Part shown: in pieces, positions 1 to 7,900 of the stretch
How the letters are laid out: every line of letters starts with the position of its first letter
Position numbering within the stretch: the first letter of the stretch is position 1
NCBI GenBank assembly: GCA_025992895.1
Contig: DAJPGA010000001.1
Location: forward strand, 1,134,501 to 1,198,500
Direction of reading: 5' to 3'
Length of the DNA: 64,000 nt
Source of the DNA: Veillonellaceae bacterium
GTDB lineage: Bacteria; Bacillota; Negativicutes; Veillonellales; Dialisteraceae
The notes under the pieces: model-generated
What the model was told of the DNA's origin: nothing
The model's database searches: none
What the model saw: only the letters and a program-made list of their open reading frames with translations
Made by a program: the position numbers and the translations under genes

Positions 1-1
1 C

Positions 2-784
2 TTTTCCTTCATGGCAGAAGGCGCGGTGATTGCAGGGACGATGAAAGTCCTTCCGCGCACATGGATGAAGGAAATCATATCGCTCCATGCAACGCATATT
101 TACATGATACCTTCCAAGCTGTATCCTCTTTCAAGAATGAATGGGACATCGGACTCTGTGAAGTATATCCTGACCGGGTCCCAGCTCATGACCGAGCGGA
201 TCCTGACCGGCCTTAAAAAGCGCTTCCCAAAATCTGATACCGTCATGTACTATGGCGCATCGGAGCTGAATTATGTTTCCTGCATACGGGGAAGCAAGAT
301 CCTTGAAATGCCTGACAGCGTGGGGAAACCTTTCCCGGGCGTTAATGTCACGATCAGGGACGGAGAAATCTTTGTGGAAAGTCCGTACATGGTCGAGGAT
401 ATTCCTCTTCCCTTCACCTGCCATGACCTGGGCTATTTTGACAAGGACGGATGGCTCCATTTCACAGGAAGAAAAGAAGATGTGTACAATATCAAGGGAA
501 ATCACATCAGCCGCCAGCGCGTCATTTCCCATATCCTCATGACTGAGGGGATCGATGAAGCGGAGCTTCTTGCCGTTCCATCAGAAAACGGGCTGCGCCT
601 TATTGCCTTTGTCGCAGGGGATAATGTGCCGGATACCAGGACGATGATACGGAAACTTCATGAGAAGCTGGAAATCTGGGAGATTCCCCACCGTTTCATC
701 CGCGTCAAATCCATTCCCAAAAGATCGACGGGAAAGACAGATAAAGATGCACTTTTGAAAATTCTTGAAGAATCAAAAGAATAA
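2..784 (+). CDS. AMP-forming acyl/aryl ligase, C-terminal part (5' truncated by window)
   Basis: The frame is open to the window edge, so the start lies upstream; 260 codons are visible. The protein belongs to the adenylate-forming (ANL) superfamily. The A5-like motif YGASE is near residue 85, and a core A7/A8 region reads DLGYFDKDGWLHFTGRKED followed by the hinge NIKGNHIS. The C-terminal A10 segment RSTGKTDKD carries the lysine expected to catalyse adenylation. The family activates carboxylic acids as acyl-AMP and passes them to CoA or a carrier protein. The substrate cannot be read from this part. The C-terminal lobe is shorter than in typical acyl-CoA synthetases, which fits stand-alone ligases of small biosynthetic clusters. 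A strong hairpin terminator follows directly, so this is the last gene of its transcript. Confidence 0.75.
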   Translation, partial: FSFMAEGAVIAGTMKVLPRTWMKEIISLHATHIYMIPSKLYPLSRMNGTSDSVKYILTGSQLMTERILTGLKKRFPKSDTVMYYGASELNYVSCIRGSKILEMPDSVGKPFPGVNVTIRDGEIFVESPYMVEDIPLPFTCHDLGYFDKDGWLHFTGRKEDVYNIKGNHISRQRVISHILMTEGIDEAELLAVPSENGLRLIAFVAGDNVPDTRTMIRKLHEKLEIWEIPHRFIRVKSIPKRSTGKTDKDALLKILEESKE

Positions 785-790
785 AAATAA

Positions 791-837
791 AAAGAAGCTC
801 TGGCAAAGTGACTGCACATTTCGCCAGAGCTTCTTTT
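791..837 (+). terminator. Rho-independent terminator (palindrome family member 1)
   Basis: A 14-bp perfect stem (791-804 with 823-836) is followed by a T run. The loop carries TGACTGCACATTT, related to the loops of five other terminators in this window. Confidence 0.85.
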
Positions 838-851
838 TTATTGAAAGAAAA

Positions 852-913
852 TAGAACAACTATTCCCATATAAAAATCCTTGTGCTATAATATGGAATAG
901 AAAAAATGTTCTA
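852..913 (+). promoter_or_regulatory. Promoter embedded in nested inverted repeats
   Basis: TTCCCA (863-868), 17 bp, TATAAT (886-891) form a promoter for the radical SAM gene. Two dyads enclose it: CTATTCCCATAT (860-871) with ATATGGAATAG (890-900), and TAGAAC (852-857) with GTTCTA (908-913). The arrangement suggests a repressor site, but the regulator is unknown. Confidence 0.5.
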
Positions 914-923
914 GGAGGAAGAG

Positions 924-2171
924 ATGGACATAGAAGACAGACTGGATATACTGGCAGACGCAGCGAAGTATGATGTGTCCTGCTCTTCAAGCGGCTCATC
1001 GCGGCCCAATCGGCCGGGCGGCCTGGGGAATGCCCATTACAGCGGCATCTGCCACAGCTGGACGGCGGACGGACGCTGCATTTCGCTGCTGAAGATCCTG
1101 ATGACGAATTCCTGCATTTATGATTGTGAATACTGCGTGAACCGGAGGAGCAACGATACGCCGCGAGCCATGCTGACGCCCGAGGAAATCGTGCTTTTGA
1201 CGATCGAGTTTTACCGCAGGAACTATATAGAAGGACTTTTTCTTTCATCCGGTATCGTGAAGTCGCCGGATTATACGACGGAGCTTTTGATTCGCACGGC
1301 GAAGCTTCTCCGCGAAAGGGAGCATTTCAATGGGTACATCCACATGAAAGGAATTCCCGGAACGGATCCGAAGCTTTTGAACGAACTTGGCCGCTATGTG
1401 GACAGGGTGAGCGTCAATATAGAGCTTCCTTCGGAAAAATCGCTCCATCTTCTGGCACCGCAGAAGACGAAGCAGGCCATCATGGCGCCGATGAAGTTTT
1501 TCCGTGACTCGATCAGGGAAAACAAGGAAGAAAGGAAGAAATTCAAGAGAGCGCCCTCCTTTGTGCCTGCCGGACAGACAACGCAGCTCATCGTGGGAGC
1601 CAGCGGGGAAAGCGACCGGCAGATTCTCCTTCTGACGCAGGGGCTGTACCGCAAGGCATCCTTGAAGAGAGTCTACTATTCAGCGTACGTTCCCATCATG
1701 AAAGGGAAGAACCTGCCTGCTGTCAAAGCGCCGCCTCTCATGAGGGAGAACAGGCTCTATCAGGCGGACTGGCTGCTCCGCTTCTATCATTTTGACGCGG
1801 AAGAAATCCTGTCTCCAGAGGAGCCTGATTTCGATGAGGAGCTTGATCCCAAGTGCTGCTGGGCGCTCCGCCACAGGGAGCTTTTCCCGGTCGAAGTGAA
1901 CCGCGCGCCTTATGAAATGATACTGCGCGTGCCCGGAATCGGCGTCAGGAGTGCGCTTCGTATTATGCGCCTTCGCCGCTACGGGACGCTCAATTTTGAA
2001 GACTTGAAGAATATAGGAGTCGTGATGAAACGCGCCCGCTACTTCGTGACGATCAATGGGAAGTATTCCGCGCCGGGAAGTCTTGATGGCATCGATCTAA
2101 GGAATGCGCTCATATCGGGCAAAGCAGCCGCAGAAGTCCGCCAGATGAGTCTTTTCGGCGGGCAGTCATAG
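924..2171 (+). CDS. SplB-like radical SAM protein, putative DNA modification/repair
   Basis: A 415-residue radical SAM enzyme. The cluster motif is SCIYDCEYC (C-x3-C-x2-C) near residue 68, which binds the [4Fe-4S] cluster that cleaves S-adenosylmethionine. Near residue 340 the sequence VPGIGVRSALRIMRLRRYG looks like a helix-hairpin-helix DNA-binding element. This matches the family annotated as putative DNA modification/repair radical SAM proteins, distantly related to spore photoproduct lyase. The start at 924 has AGGAGGAAG just upstream. The partner gene (DUF4130) follows after 17 bases, the usual pairing for this family. The substrate is not known experimentally; the repair role is inferred from domains and gene partners. 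Confidence 0.85.
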   Translation: MDIEDRLDILADAAKYDVSCSSSGSSRPNRPGGLGNAHYSGICHSWTADGRCISLLKILMTNSCIYDCEYCVNRRSNDTPRAMLTPEEIVLLTIEFYRRNYIEGLFLSSGIVKSPDYTTELLIRTAKLLREREHFNGYIHMKGIPGTDPKLLNELGRYVDRVSVNIELPSEKSLHLLAPQKTKQAIMAPMKFFRDSIRENKEERKKFKRAPSFVPAGQTTQLIVGASGESDRQILLLTQGLYRKASLKRVYYSAYVPIMKGKNLPAVKAPPLMRENRLYQADWLLRFYHFDAEEILSPEEPDFDEELDPKCCWALRHRELFPVEVNRAPYEMILRVPGIGVRSALRIMRLRRYGTLNFEDLKNIGVVMKRARYFVTINGKYSAPGSLDGIDLRNALISGKAAAEVRQMSLFGGQS

Positions 2172-2188
2172 CTCCTTGGGGAGGATGC

Positions 2189-3109
2189 ATGTATTACTAC
2201 TATGATGGCACATACCCGGGATTTTTGACGGCCGTCTATGAGATCTACCATTACGGGACGAGCAAACTTGAAGGAATCGGCCCGGAAGGAGGAGAGGTCC
2301 GTCTTTTCGGGGCGGATTTCATTGTGAGGACAAATTTCCTTTATGCGGAAAAAGTGGCGGCAAGTTTTGAAAAGAAGTGCGGCAAAAAAGGCATCCGCCA
2401 GGTGTACCGTGCTTTTCTTTCCGCAAGGCCGGAGAAGGAAATGAAAATTTTTGAGTACATGCGCCGCGGCTTCAAGACGGGAAAGGACCTGTATTCTTAC
2501 TGGAAGGAGCCATGGGCGAGGGAAATCCTGGAAATGGGACGGGAAGTAGGAAATGAAGCGGAGAAGTTCCGCGGCATCCTCCGTTTCAGCGAGCTGGAGG
2601 AGGGGATGCTCTTTGCTTCCATCAACCCGACGCACAATGTGGCGCCTATCCTGGCAGAGCATTTCAAAAGCCGGCTTTCGGCTGAATCCTGGGCGATCTA
2701 TGATGTGAACCGGCAGATTGCGGCCGTGTACGAGGAAGGCAAGGTATCGATTGTTGAGGTCGAAGATCCGAATCTGGAGCTGAAGGTCAGTAAGTCAGAG
2801 GAAGACCTCCGGCAGATCTGGCGGAATTATTACCGGCATCTTGGCATCGAGGACAGGAGAAATCCAAGAGAAAGGATGCTCTACCTTCCGAAAAAGTACT
2901 GGCCGTACCTGACGGAAATGCAGGATCCCTATAATGTACAGGATGTCAGCATGAAGGGGCTTCCTGAAAAGAAGAGGCCGAGGAATGTCAATCTGAACAT
3001 ATCCGGGCGCGAGTTTGAAAGCGCGCTCCGTTCTGTGCAAAGAAAAGCCGGCATCCTTGAAAAAGGACTGCCGGAAGGAAACAAGAAAAAGAAAGACGAG
3101 GAATCCTAG
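2189..3109 (+). CDS. DUF4130 family probable DNA metabolism protein
   Basis: A 306-residue protein of the family annotated as probable DNA metabolism protein (DUF4130), which co-occurs with the radical SAM gene just upstream. The recognisable middle section contains RFSELEEGMLFASINPTHN, and later WRNYYRHLGIEDRRNP and MLYLPKKYWPYLTE. In other bacteria DUF4130 can be fused to a uracil-DNA-glycosylase-like domain; no such domain is present here or downstream. The C-terminus is lysine-rich (EGNKKKKDEES). The start follows a GGGGAGG site. The stop codon overlaps, by four bases, the stop of the convergent AraC gene, so no terminator separates them. Confidence 0.8.
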   Translation: MYYYYDGTYPGFLTAVYEIYHYGTSKLEGIGPEGGEVRLFGADFIVRTNFLYAEKVAASFEKKCGKKGIRQVYRAFLSARPEKEMKIFEYMRRGFKTGKDLYSYWKEPWAREILEMGREVGNEAEKFRGILRFSELEEGMLFASINPTHNVAPILAEHFKSRLSAESWAIYDVNRQIAAVYEEGKVSIVEVEDPNLELKVSKSEEDLRQIWRNYYRHLGIEDRRNPRERMLYLPKKYWPYLTEMQDPYNVQDVSMKGLPEKKRPRNVNLNISGREFESALRSVQRKAGILEKGLPEGNKKKKDEES

Positions 3110-4047
3110 CTGAGAGAACGCGGTGATTTCCCGTAATAATGACGGAAGGATTTGTAGAAATTGCTGCTGTTGCTATAACCAAGGACGGCAGCAATTTTTT
3201 CTATGGTCAGATCCGTGTGGTCAAGGAGAATCTTCGCTTTCTTCATTCGTATGTCCAGGAGGAGCGAGGAGAAGTTTTTTCCGAACAGTTTGGGAAGAAG
3301 GCGGGAAATATAAACGGGATGATAGCCGAAATGCGCGGCAAGGTCTGAAAGTGTGACGGTATCCGAATGAGACTCCATATAAGAGAAAAGACGGATGGAA
3401 AGAGGATCCGTATCCATGATTTCATGAGACTTCCTGTATTCTCTTGCAATGTACATGATCATCGAAAGGATCAGCGGCTTCAGCACCTTCTGCGTATCTT
3501 CCTTCTTATTTGCATATTCAATGATCATAAGATCCAGAAGATGATGGATCGGAGAATCCTTTGGCAGGGAAAAATGAATGAATTCATCGGAGTATGCATT
3601 GGTCGTCGGATCCAGGAAAAACCGGACGAGAGAAGCATCTGATGAAATCGGGCCCAGGTAATCGCGAAGGAACGTCTCCCTCTGGATGAGGACGCCTGCA
3701 ATCACAATATCTTCCGCGCTGTCACACCTGAGCGCATATCCGCTGTAGGGCTGTCCGACATAGCAGTCGCCTTCCTTCATGGGAACCGTGTGGTCATACT
3801 TGGCAGAAACGGCTTCGTAATCACCGTAGTAGGCAAAATTGATAAAGAAGAAGTTCTGCCGGTGAAACCGTTCCTGGATGTGATTCCCCTTGAACGCGCA
3901 GACCATGACTTCTTCATCAGGCTCACCGAGCCACTGCGAAATGATTTCCGTGTTCCCGCTGACTGGTTCGGGGCGGAAATCCCAGTGAAGATGCGGAAAA
4001 TCCTCGGACAGCTTTTCTATCGCATCCGAAAGCATGCGTCCTTTCAT
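3106..4047 (-). CDS. AraC-family transcriptional regulator
   Basis: 313 residues from ATG at 4047, chosen because CAGGAGGG lies just upstream; a longer frame to 4092 lacks a site. The N-terminal half looks like a cupin-type sensor (HIQERFHRQNFFFINFAYYG, then MKEGDCYVGQPYSGYAL). The C-terminal ~100 residues form the two AraC helix-turn-helix units: VTLSDLAAHFGYHPVYISRL and LTIEKIAAVLGYSNSSNFYK, ending in RHYYGKSPRSL. It is divergent from the interrupted alcohol dehydrogenase, and the intergenic region carries several dyads, so it probably regulates that operon and perhaps itself. The ligand is unknown. The gene converges on, and overlaps by four bases, the DUF4130 gene. Confidence 0.9.
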   Translation of the reverse strand: MKGRMLSDAIEKLSEDFPHLHWDFRPEPVSGNTEIISQWLGEPDEEVMVCAFKGNHIQERFHRQNFFFINFAYYGDYEAVSAKYDHTVPMKEGDCYVGQPYSGYALRCDSAEDIVIAGVLIQRETFLRDYLGPISSDASLVRFFLDPTTNAYSDEFIHFSLPKDSPIHHLLDLMIIEYANKKEDTQKVLKPLILSMIMYIAREYRKSHEIMDTDPLSIRLFSYMESHSDTVTLSDLAAHFGYHPVYISRLLPKLFGKNFSSLLLDIRMKKAKILLDHTDLTIEKIAAVLGYSNSSNFYKSFRHYYGKSPRSLS

Positions 4048-4061
4048 AGTATCCCTCCTGA

Positions 4062-4127
4062 GGTTAATATTTAACACTAAATATGTTAACATAAAGCGCT
4101 GATGAAAATCATCAGTGATTTTATACT
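4062..4127 (+). promoter_or_regulatory. Divergent control region with three dyads and a -10 box
   Basis: Three adjacent dyads are visible: GTTAA-TAT-TTAAC (4062-4074), the palindrome TATGTTAACATA (4082-4093) and CTGATGA-AAA-TCATCAG (4099-4115). A -10 box TATACT (4122-4127) has no good -35; the third dyad covers the -35 position. That is the pattern of an activator-dependent promoter, with the AraC protein as the likely activator (inference). Confidence 0.5.
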
Positions 4128-4200
4128 ATAGAAGATCCCCGGGAAGATTGACTTAATATTGGTTTAGTTGTAAGTGACTAATCAGCAGGAGGAATCAAAT

Positions 4201-4919
4201 ATGTACAACTTCAATTTCTATATGCCGGCAAGAGTTCTCTTCGGTGAAGGCAAGCTCTCTGAACTTCATGAACAGAAGCTTCCGGGAAAGAAAGCACTGA
4301 TCGTGACATCAGACGGCACATCCGTCAAGAAGTACGGATACCTGGATGATGTAAAGCATGAACTCGATCTGGCTGGCGTTTCCTATGAAGTCTTTGATGA
4401 AGTCCGCCCGAACCCGACAAGCAAAAATGTCATGGACGGCGCTGAAAAGGCGAAGAAGACCGGATGCGACTTCGTGATTGCCCTGGGCGGCGGTTCTGTC
4501 ATGGACTGCACGAAGTGCATTGCGCTCATGATGACGAATCCGGGCACCATCTGGGACTACAGCCTCTCCCTTCACGGCGGAAAGAAGGAAGCTCCTTATG
4601 CAGCTTCTCCCATCGTTGCCATCACAACATCAGCGGGCACAGGCTCTGAAGTCGATATGGCCTCTGTCATCACAGATGAAGCAACACAGGAAAAGACAGG
4701 GATTTTCTTTGAATCCATGTTCCCGTGCCTCTCTGTTGTCGACAGCCGCCTCATGATGAGCGTTCCGCAGAAGTTCACTGCTTATCAGGGAATGGATGCC
4801 TTCTTCCATGCCGCTGAATCCATGATCAACAAGAATGAACATACGATGGGAAGAATGTTTGCCTTGCAGGCAATCGAACTCATTGCAAAGAATCTGCCAA
4901 AGGCTTATCATGATGGAAG
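4201..4919 (+). pseudogene. Iron-containing alcohol dehydrogenase, N-terminal fragment (split by IS)
   Basis: About 240 codons of a group III iron-dependent alcohol dehydrogenase. The start at 4201 is preceded by AGGAGG at 4187. The NAD-binding motif ALGGGSVMDCTKCIAL and the metal-site region TAYQGMDAFFHAAES are present. The reading frame is interrupted after codon 239 by an IS3-family element; translation would run into the element and stop at 4989. Joining 4201-4919 to 6652-7096, that is removing the element and one copy of GAAG, gives exactly 388 codons, close to the 393-residue intact relative at 10721. Two metal-binding histidines lie in the downstream piece, so this fragment should be inactive. 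Confidence 0.9.
4916..4919 (+). repeat. Target site duplication, left copy (GAAG)
   Basis: GAAG here matches GAAG at 6648-6651 directly outside the other end of the element. Keeping one copy restores the dehydrogenase frame. Confidence 0.85.
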
Positions 4920-4957
4920 TGGTATGATTCAACAAGAAAGACAGAATAATATCATAA
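4920..4957 (+). repeat. IS left inverted repeat
   Basis: Starts TGGTATGATTCAACAAG and aligns, with one gap and several mismatches, to the reverse complement of 6609-6647. Confidence 0.75.
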
Positions 4958-4978
4958 ATATATTAGGAGGTCATTCTT

Positions 4979-5710
4979 ATGCCATGTAAAACCAAAGCGT
5001 CCCCGGAGGAAATGTTAGACCAGATTGCTTCATATCTCTATCAGGGTGTTACGATTACCCAGGCAGCTGAAAATCTTCATATGAGCCGCATAACATTCAG
5101 GAAATGGGTCCTCCGGTATAAAGAGGAGGGCTTTAAGGGATTGCGGCCCAGGCAGCATTTGTCTTACTACTCCAATCAGATGAAGATCCAGGCCGTAAAG
5201 GAATATCTTAAAGGCGGTGTTTCCATGCTTTCCGTCTGTGCCAAATACAGAATTTCCGGCACACTCTCCCTTAAAACATGGATTGAGGCGTATAATGAGC
5301 ATAAGTTGACAGACCTCGTTTCTGAAGGAGGAGATCTTATGGGCAAACGCCAGCAATCGGTCAAGGAAGAGCGAGTCAGAATCGTTCAGGAGTGCATCGC
5401 CAGTGGATGCGATTATAACAAGATAGCCAAGAAGTACAACATGTCCTACCAAACGCTCTACACATGGGTAAAAAAGTTCAAGGAAATGGGCGAAGTTGGT
5501 CTTGAGGATTACAGAGGAAAGCCGATCAGGCTCCAAACGCCCCGGACCGAAGAAGAACAGCTGCGTCAGGAGAATGCCAGACTTCTTGAAGAACAGAAGG
5601 ATCTTATAGCAGAGATTGCCCTGCTAAAAAAAAAGATGGAGATAGAGGAAAGGTTGCGTTCCTCGAAGGATTCAGCCTTACTCACCTTCTCAGAGATTTT
5701 AAAGCCATAA
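4979..5710 (+). CDS. IS3-family transposase OrfA
   Basis: 243 residues, with TTAGGAGGT just before the ATG. Helix-turn-helix motifs are visible at about residues 20-45 (GVTITQAAENLHMSRITFRKW) and about 145-170 (NKIAKKYNMSYQTLYTWVKKF). The C-terminal third is a leucine-rich coiled coil (EEQLRQENARLLEEQKDLI, then IALLKKKMEI) that in IS3 elements lets OrfA and OrfAB multimerise. OrfA binds the element ends and tempers transposition. The OrfB frame opens within the coiled coil through a -1 slip. The OrfA start lies about 60 bases inside the left end. Confidence 0.9.
   Translation: MPCKTKASPEEMLDQIASYLYQGVTITQAAENLHMSRITFRKWVLRYKEEGFKGLRPRQHLSYYSNQMKIQAVKEYLKGGVSMLSVCAKYRISGTLSLKTWIEAYNEHKLTDLVSEGGDLMGKRQQSVKEERVRIVQECIASGCDYNKIAKKYNMSYQTLYTWVKKFKEMGEVGLEDYRGKPIRLQTPRTEEEQLRQENARLLEEQKDLIAEIALLKKKMEIEERLRSSKDSALLTFSEILKP
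5629..5635 (+). other. Programmed -1 frameshift site (A AAA AAG)
   Basis: A run of nine A then G (5626-5635) contains A AAA AAG, the classical IS3 slippery heptamer, in the OrfA frame. Slipping back one base leads straight into the OrfB frame with no stop, giving a fused OrfAB of about 534 residues. Confidence 0.85.
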
Positions 5711-6582
5711 AAGAAGTCCATGAAGAAACCAACATCTCCATAGAAAGTCTCTGCCGACTCTCAAAGGTCTCCCGGGCAGCTTATTACGGATGGCTGAATC
5801 ATATTAAGAGCGGCCGTGAACTGCTGAGAGAAAAGGTCGCACAGGAGGTCATGAAAACCCATCAGGAATATCCGGATATGGGATACCGCCGGATTAACGA
5901 TTGGATCAAGAAGGATGACAACATCAATATAAATGTAAGCGACAGTCTGGTTCTTCGTATCATGCGGATACTTAATATTAAGTCCGTGATCAAGTACAAG
6001 ACCGATGGTTGCACTCGTAACGCAAAGGATCCAAAGTACATTTTTGAAAACCTGCTGAACCGTGACTTTGATGCCGGCGTGTCCAATGCAAGATGGATGA
6101 CGGATGTCACTGAATTCAAGTACACAACTGCTGATGGAGTTTTGCACAAGTTATATTTAAGCGCGATTATTGACGGCCATGATCGCCGGATTGTCTCTTA
6201 TGTCATCGGCGACAGGAACAATACTGCACTGGCTTTTGAGACAATGGAAAAGGCACTTAAAGAGAATCCTGGAGAACATCCAATGATTCATACCGACCGC
6301 GGATTCCAGTATACAAGCAACGGATTCCATAAGATTGTTGAAAAAGCAGGACTGGTTCACAGCATGTCCCGTGTAGGCTGCTGTGCAGACAACGGTCTGA
6401 TGGAAGGGTTCTGGGGAATGCTGAAGCGCGAACGTTACTACACACGTAAATTCACCAGCCGTAAAGCAGTGGTAAGCATGATCAACGGCTACATCTACTT
6501 CTACAACAACAAACGCATTCAGCGCAAATTACATCTTTTAGCTCCAATGGAAGTATTCAACGCAGCTCCAATGGCTGCATGA
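5629..6582 (+). CDS. IS3-family transposase OrfB (DDE integrase, made as OrfAB by -1 frameshift)
   Basis: The frame is open from the slippery site to the stop at 6580-6582; the first ATG is at 5851, but production as an OrfAB fusion is more likely. It carries the HTH_21-like segment YPDMGYRRINDW and the integrase catalytic core: first Asp in WMTDVTEFKY, second in IHTDRGFQYTS, Glu in ADNGLMEGFWG. The C-terminal YIYFYNNKRIQRKL is the usual end of the rve domain. All three catalytic acids are present. The enzyme catalyses strand transfer of the element through a circular intermediate in well-studied relatives. Confidence 0.9.
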   Translation, partial: KKDGDRGKVAFLEGFSLTHLLRDFKAIKEVHEETNISIESLCRLSKVSRAAYYGWLNHIKSGRELLREKVAQEVMKTHQEYPDMGYRRINDWIKKDDNININVSDSLVLRIMRILNIKSVIKYKTDGCTRNAKDPKYIFENLLNRDFDAGVSNARWMTDVTEFKYTTADGVLHKLYLSAIIDGHDRRIVSYVIGDRNNTALAFETMEKALKENPGEHPMIHTDRGFQYTSNGFHKIVEKAGLVHSMSRVGCCADNGLMEGFWGMLKRERYYTRKFTSRKAVVSMINGYIYFYNNKRIQRKLHLLAPMEVFNAAPMAA

Positions 6583-6608
6583 TTAAGATTAAAGTACGAT
6601 TAGATTTT

Positions 6609-6647
6609 TTATGATATTTATTTGTCTGTATTAACAAATCCGCACCA
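6609..6647 (-). repeat. IS right inverted repeat
   Basis: Read on the minus strand it begins TGGTGCGGATTTG and later shares GACA and AATATCATAA with the left end. Confidence 0.75.
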
Positions 6648-6651
6648 GAAG
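6648..6651 (+). repeat. Target site duplication, right copy (GAAG)
   Basis: Second GAAG copy, directly after the terminal CCA of the element. Confidence 0.85.
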
Positions 6652-7096
6652 CGACCGTGAAGCAAGAACGAACATGGCTCTTGCCAATACGCTGGCAGGC
6701 TACTACATGCTCTGCACATCCGAGCATACGATGGAACATGTCATGGGAAGCTTCCATGACGATCTTATCCACGGAGCCGGCCTCATCATGATTTCTCATG
6801 CATACTTTGATTTCTTTGCAGAAAGAAAGGCAGCTGAGCAGCCGATGATCGATATGGCAAAGGCCATGGGGGTCAAGGATGCAGCATCCGGAAAAGATTT
6901 CATCAAAGCACTTGACGAGCTGATTGCCAGTGTCGGCTGCAGTGATCTCAGGATGAGCGACGCAGGCATCACGAAGGAAGAATTGAAGAAGTATCCGCAG
7001 AAAGTGCATGAAGTCCTTGGCGGCGACATTACGGCAGATCCTGTTCTGCTCTCCGATGAGGATTACCTTGCCATCTACGAAGCTTCCTATAAATAA
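6648..7096 (+). pseudogene. Iron-containing alcohol dehydrogenase, C-terminal fragment
   Basis: The remaining ~148 codons of the split dehydrogenase, in frame from SDREARTNMALANTLAGYY. It holds the metal-ligand histidines of the family in SEHTMEHVMG and HDDLIHGAGLIM and the usual C-terminal end YLAIYEASYK. It has no start codon with a ribosome site; the first internal ATG is at 6674. Comparison with the intact copy (10721-11902) shows collinearity over the full length, so the split is caused by the insertion and not by gene decay. Confidence 0.9.
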
Positions 7097-7117
7097 AGAA
7101 ATGAGGAAAAGGATAAT

Positions 7118-7690
7118 ATGACTGAACTTGAAAAACTGGAAGCCGGGCTTCCTTATGATTTCAGAGATCCCGAAGTGGATGGAAGAAAGCTCCATGCAGT
7201 CAAAATGTGCAAAATTCTTAATGAAACAGATCCGACGGATTATCCGGCATGCGAAAAAGCCATCCGCGAGCTTTTCGGAAGCGTTGGAAAGAACCCGGTC
7301 GTTCTCCCCAGGTTCAATTGTGATAACGGAAAGAATATCCATGTGGGGGACGATTTTCTGACCAATTACAATGTAACAATCCTGGATATTGCACCCGTCA
7401 CGATCGGAGATCATGTCATCATTGGACCAGGCACGCAGATCATCACAGTCAATCATCCTTTGTCCCCGTCAGGCAGAAGAAAGAGCCTTGGCATTGCAAA
7501 GCCTGTAACGATCGGGAATGATGTATGGATCGGCGGGAATGTCGTCATCGTTCCGGGCGTTACGATCGGAAACAATGTCGTCATCGCGGCCGGTGCTGTC
7601 GTGACGCATGATGTGCCGGACAACTGCCTTGTGGGCGGTGTTCCTGCCAGGAAGATCAAGGATATTCCCAATGACCTTGAAGAGGAATGA
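7118..7690 (+). CDS. Sugar O-acetyltransferase (maltose/galactoside acetyltransferase type)
   Basis: 190 residues of the hexapeptide-repeat (left-handed beta-helix) acetyltransferase family. It starts with the family's N-terminal mac domain (MTELEKLEAGLPYDFRDPEV). The catalytic-site region VNHPLSPSGRRK contains the conserved histidine. Repeats such as VTIGNDVWIGGNVVIVPGV and NNVVIAAGAVVTHDVP form the helix that binds acetyl-CoA. It lies 21 bases after the broken dehydrogenase, so it was probably its operon partner and may suffer polarity from the insertion. The sugar substrate is not evident. Confidence 0.85.
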   Translation: MTELEKLEAGLPYDFRDPEVDGRKLHAVKMCKILNETDPTDYPACEKAIRELFGSVGKNPVVLPRFNCDNGKNIHVGDDFLTNYNVTILDIAPVTIGDHVIIGPGTQIITVNHPLSPSGRRKSLGIAKPVTIGNDVWIGGNVVIVPGVTIGNNVVIAAGAVVTHDVPDNCLVGGVPARKIKDIPNDLEEE

Positions 7691-7729
7691 TCGTCTGGCT
7701 TATCAATTCTGAATTGGAATATTTGCAGG

Positions 7730-7769
7730 AAAAGCCGGGAGCCTCCTTATGGATGGCAGCCCGGCTTTT
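7730..7769 (+). terminator. Rho-independent terminator
   Basis: AAAAGCCGGG (7730-7739) pairs with CCCGGCTTTT (7760-7769) around a 20-base loop, downstream of the acetyltransferase gene. Confidence 0.75.
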
Positions 7770-7900
7770 ATTGATGAATCCATTTTTTAAAAGGAATGTG
7801 GATTTTTAATGATAAATAGTCATTAGCAAATATACCTAAATTTTTGTCTTGGGATATGATTCCGATTTCCAGAATCTTCTGAAAGTTAGGCTCTATCGAT

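Larger units (their letters stand above)
4920..6647 (+). mobile_element. Complete IS3-family insertion sequence (1,728 bp)
   Basis: The element begins TGGTATGATTC and ends CCGCACCA, giving TG...CA tips. The ends form an imperfect inverted repeat of about 38 bp sharing TGGT and AATATCATAA blocks. It is flanked by 4-bp GAAG duplications. It encodes OrfA (helix-turn-helix) and OrfB (DDE integrase) in the -1 frame, linked by an A-rich slippery site. This organisation and the two helix-turn-helix units in OrfA resemble the IS150 branch of IS3, though the group is inferred. Ends, duplications and both genes look intact, so it may be active or recently inserted. Confidence 0.9.

Noticed and set aside
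4174..4200. Earlier start of the split dehydrogenase at 4174
   Set aside because: AGGAGG at 4187-4192 lies inside that extension and points to ATG at 4201; the intact relative also starts at the equivalent place.
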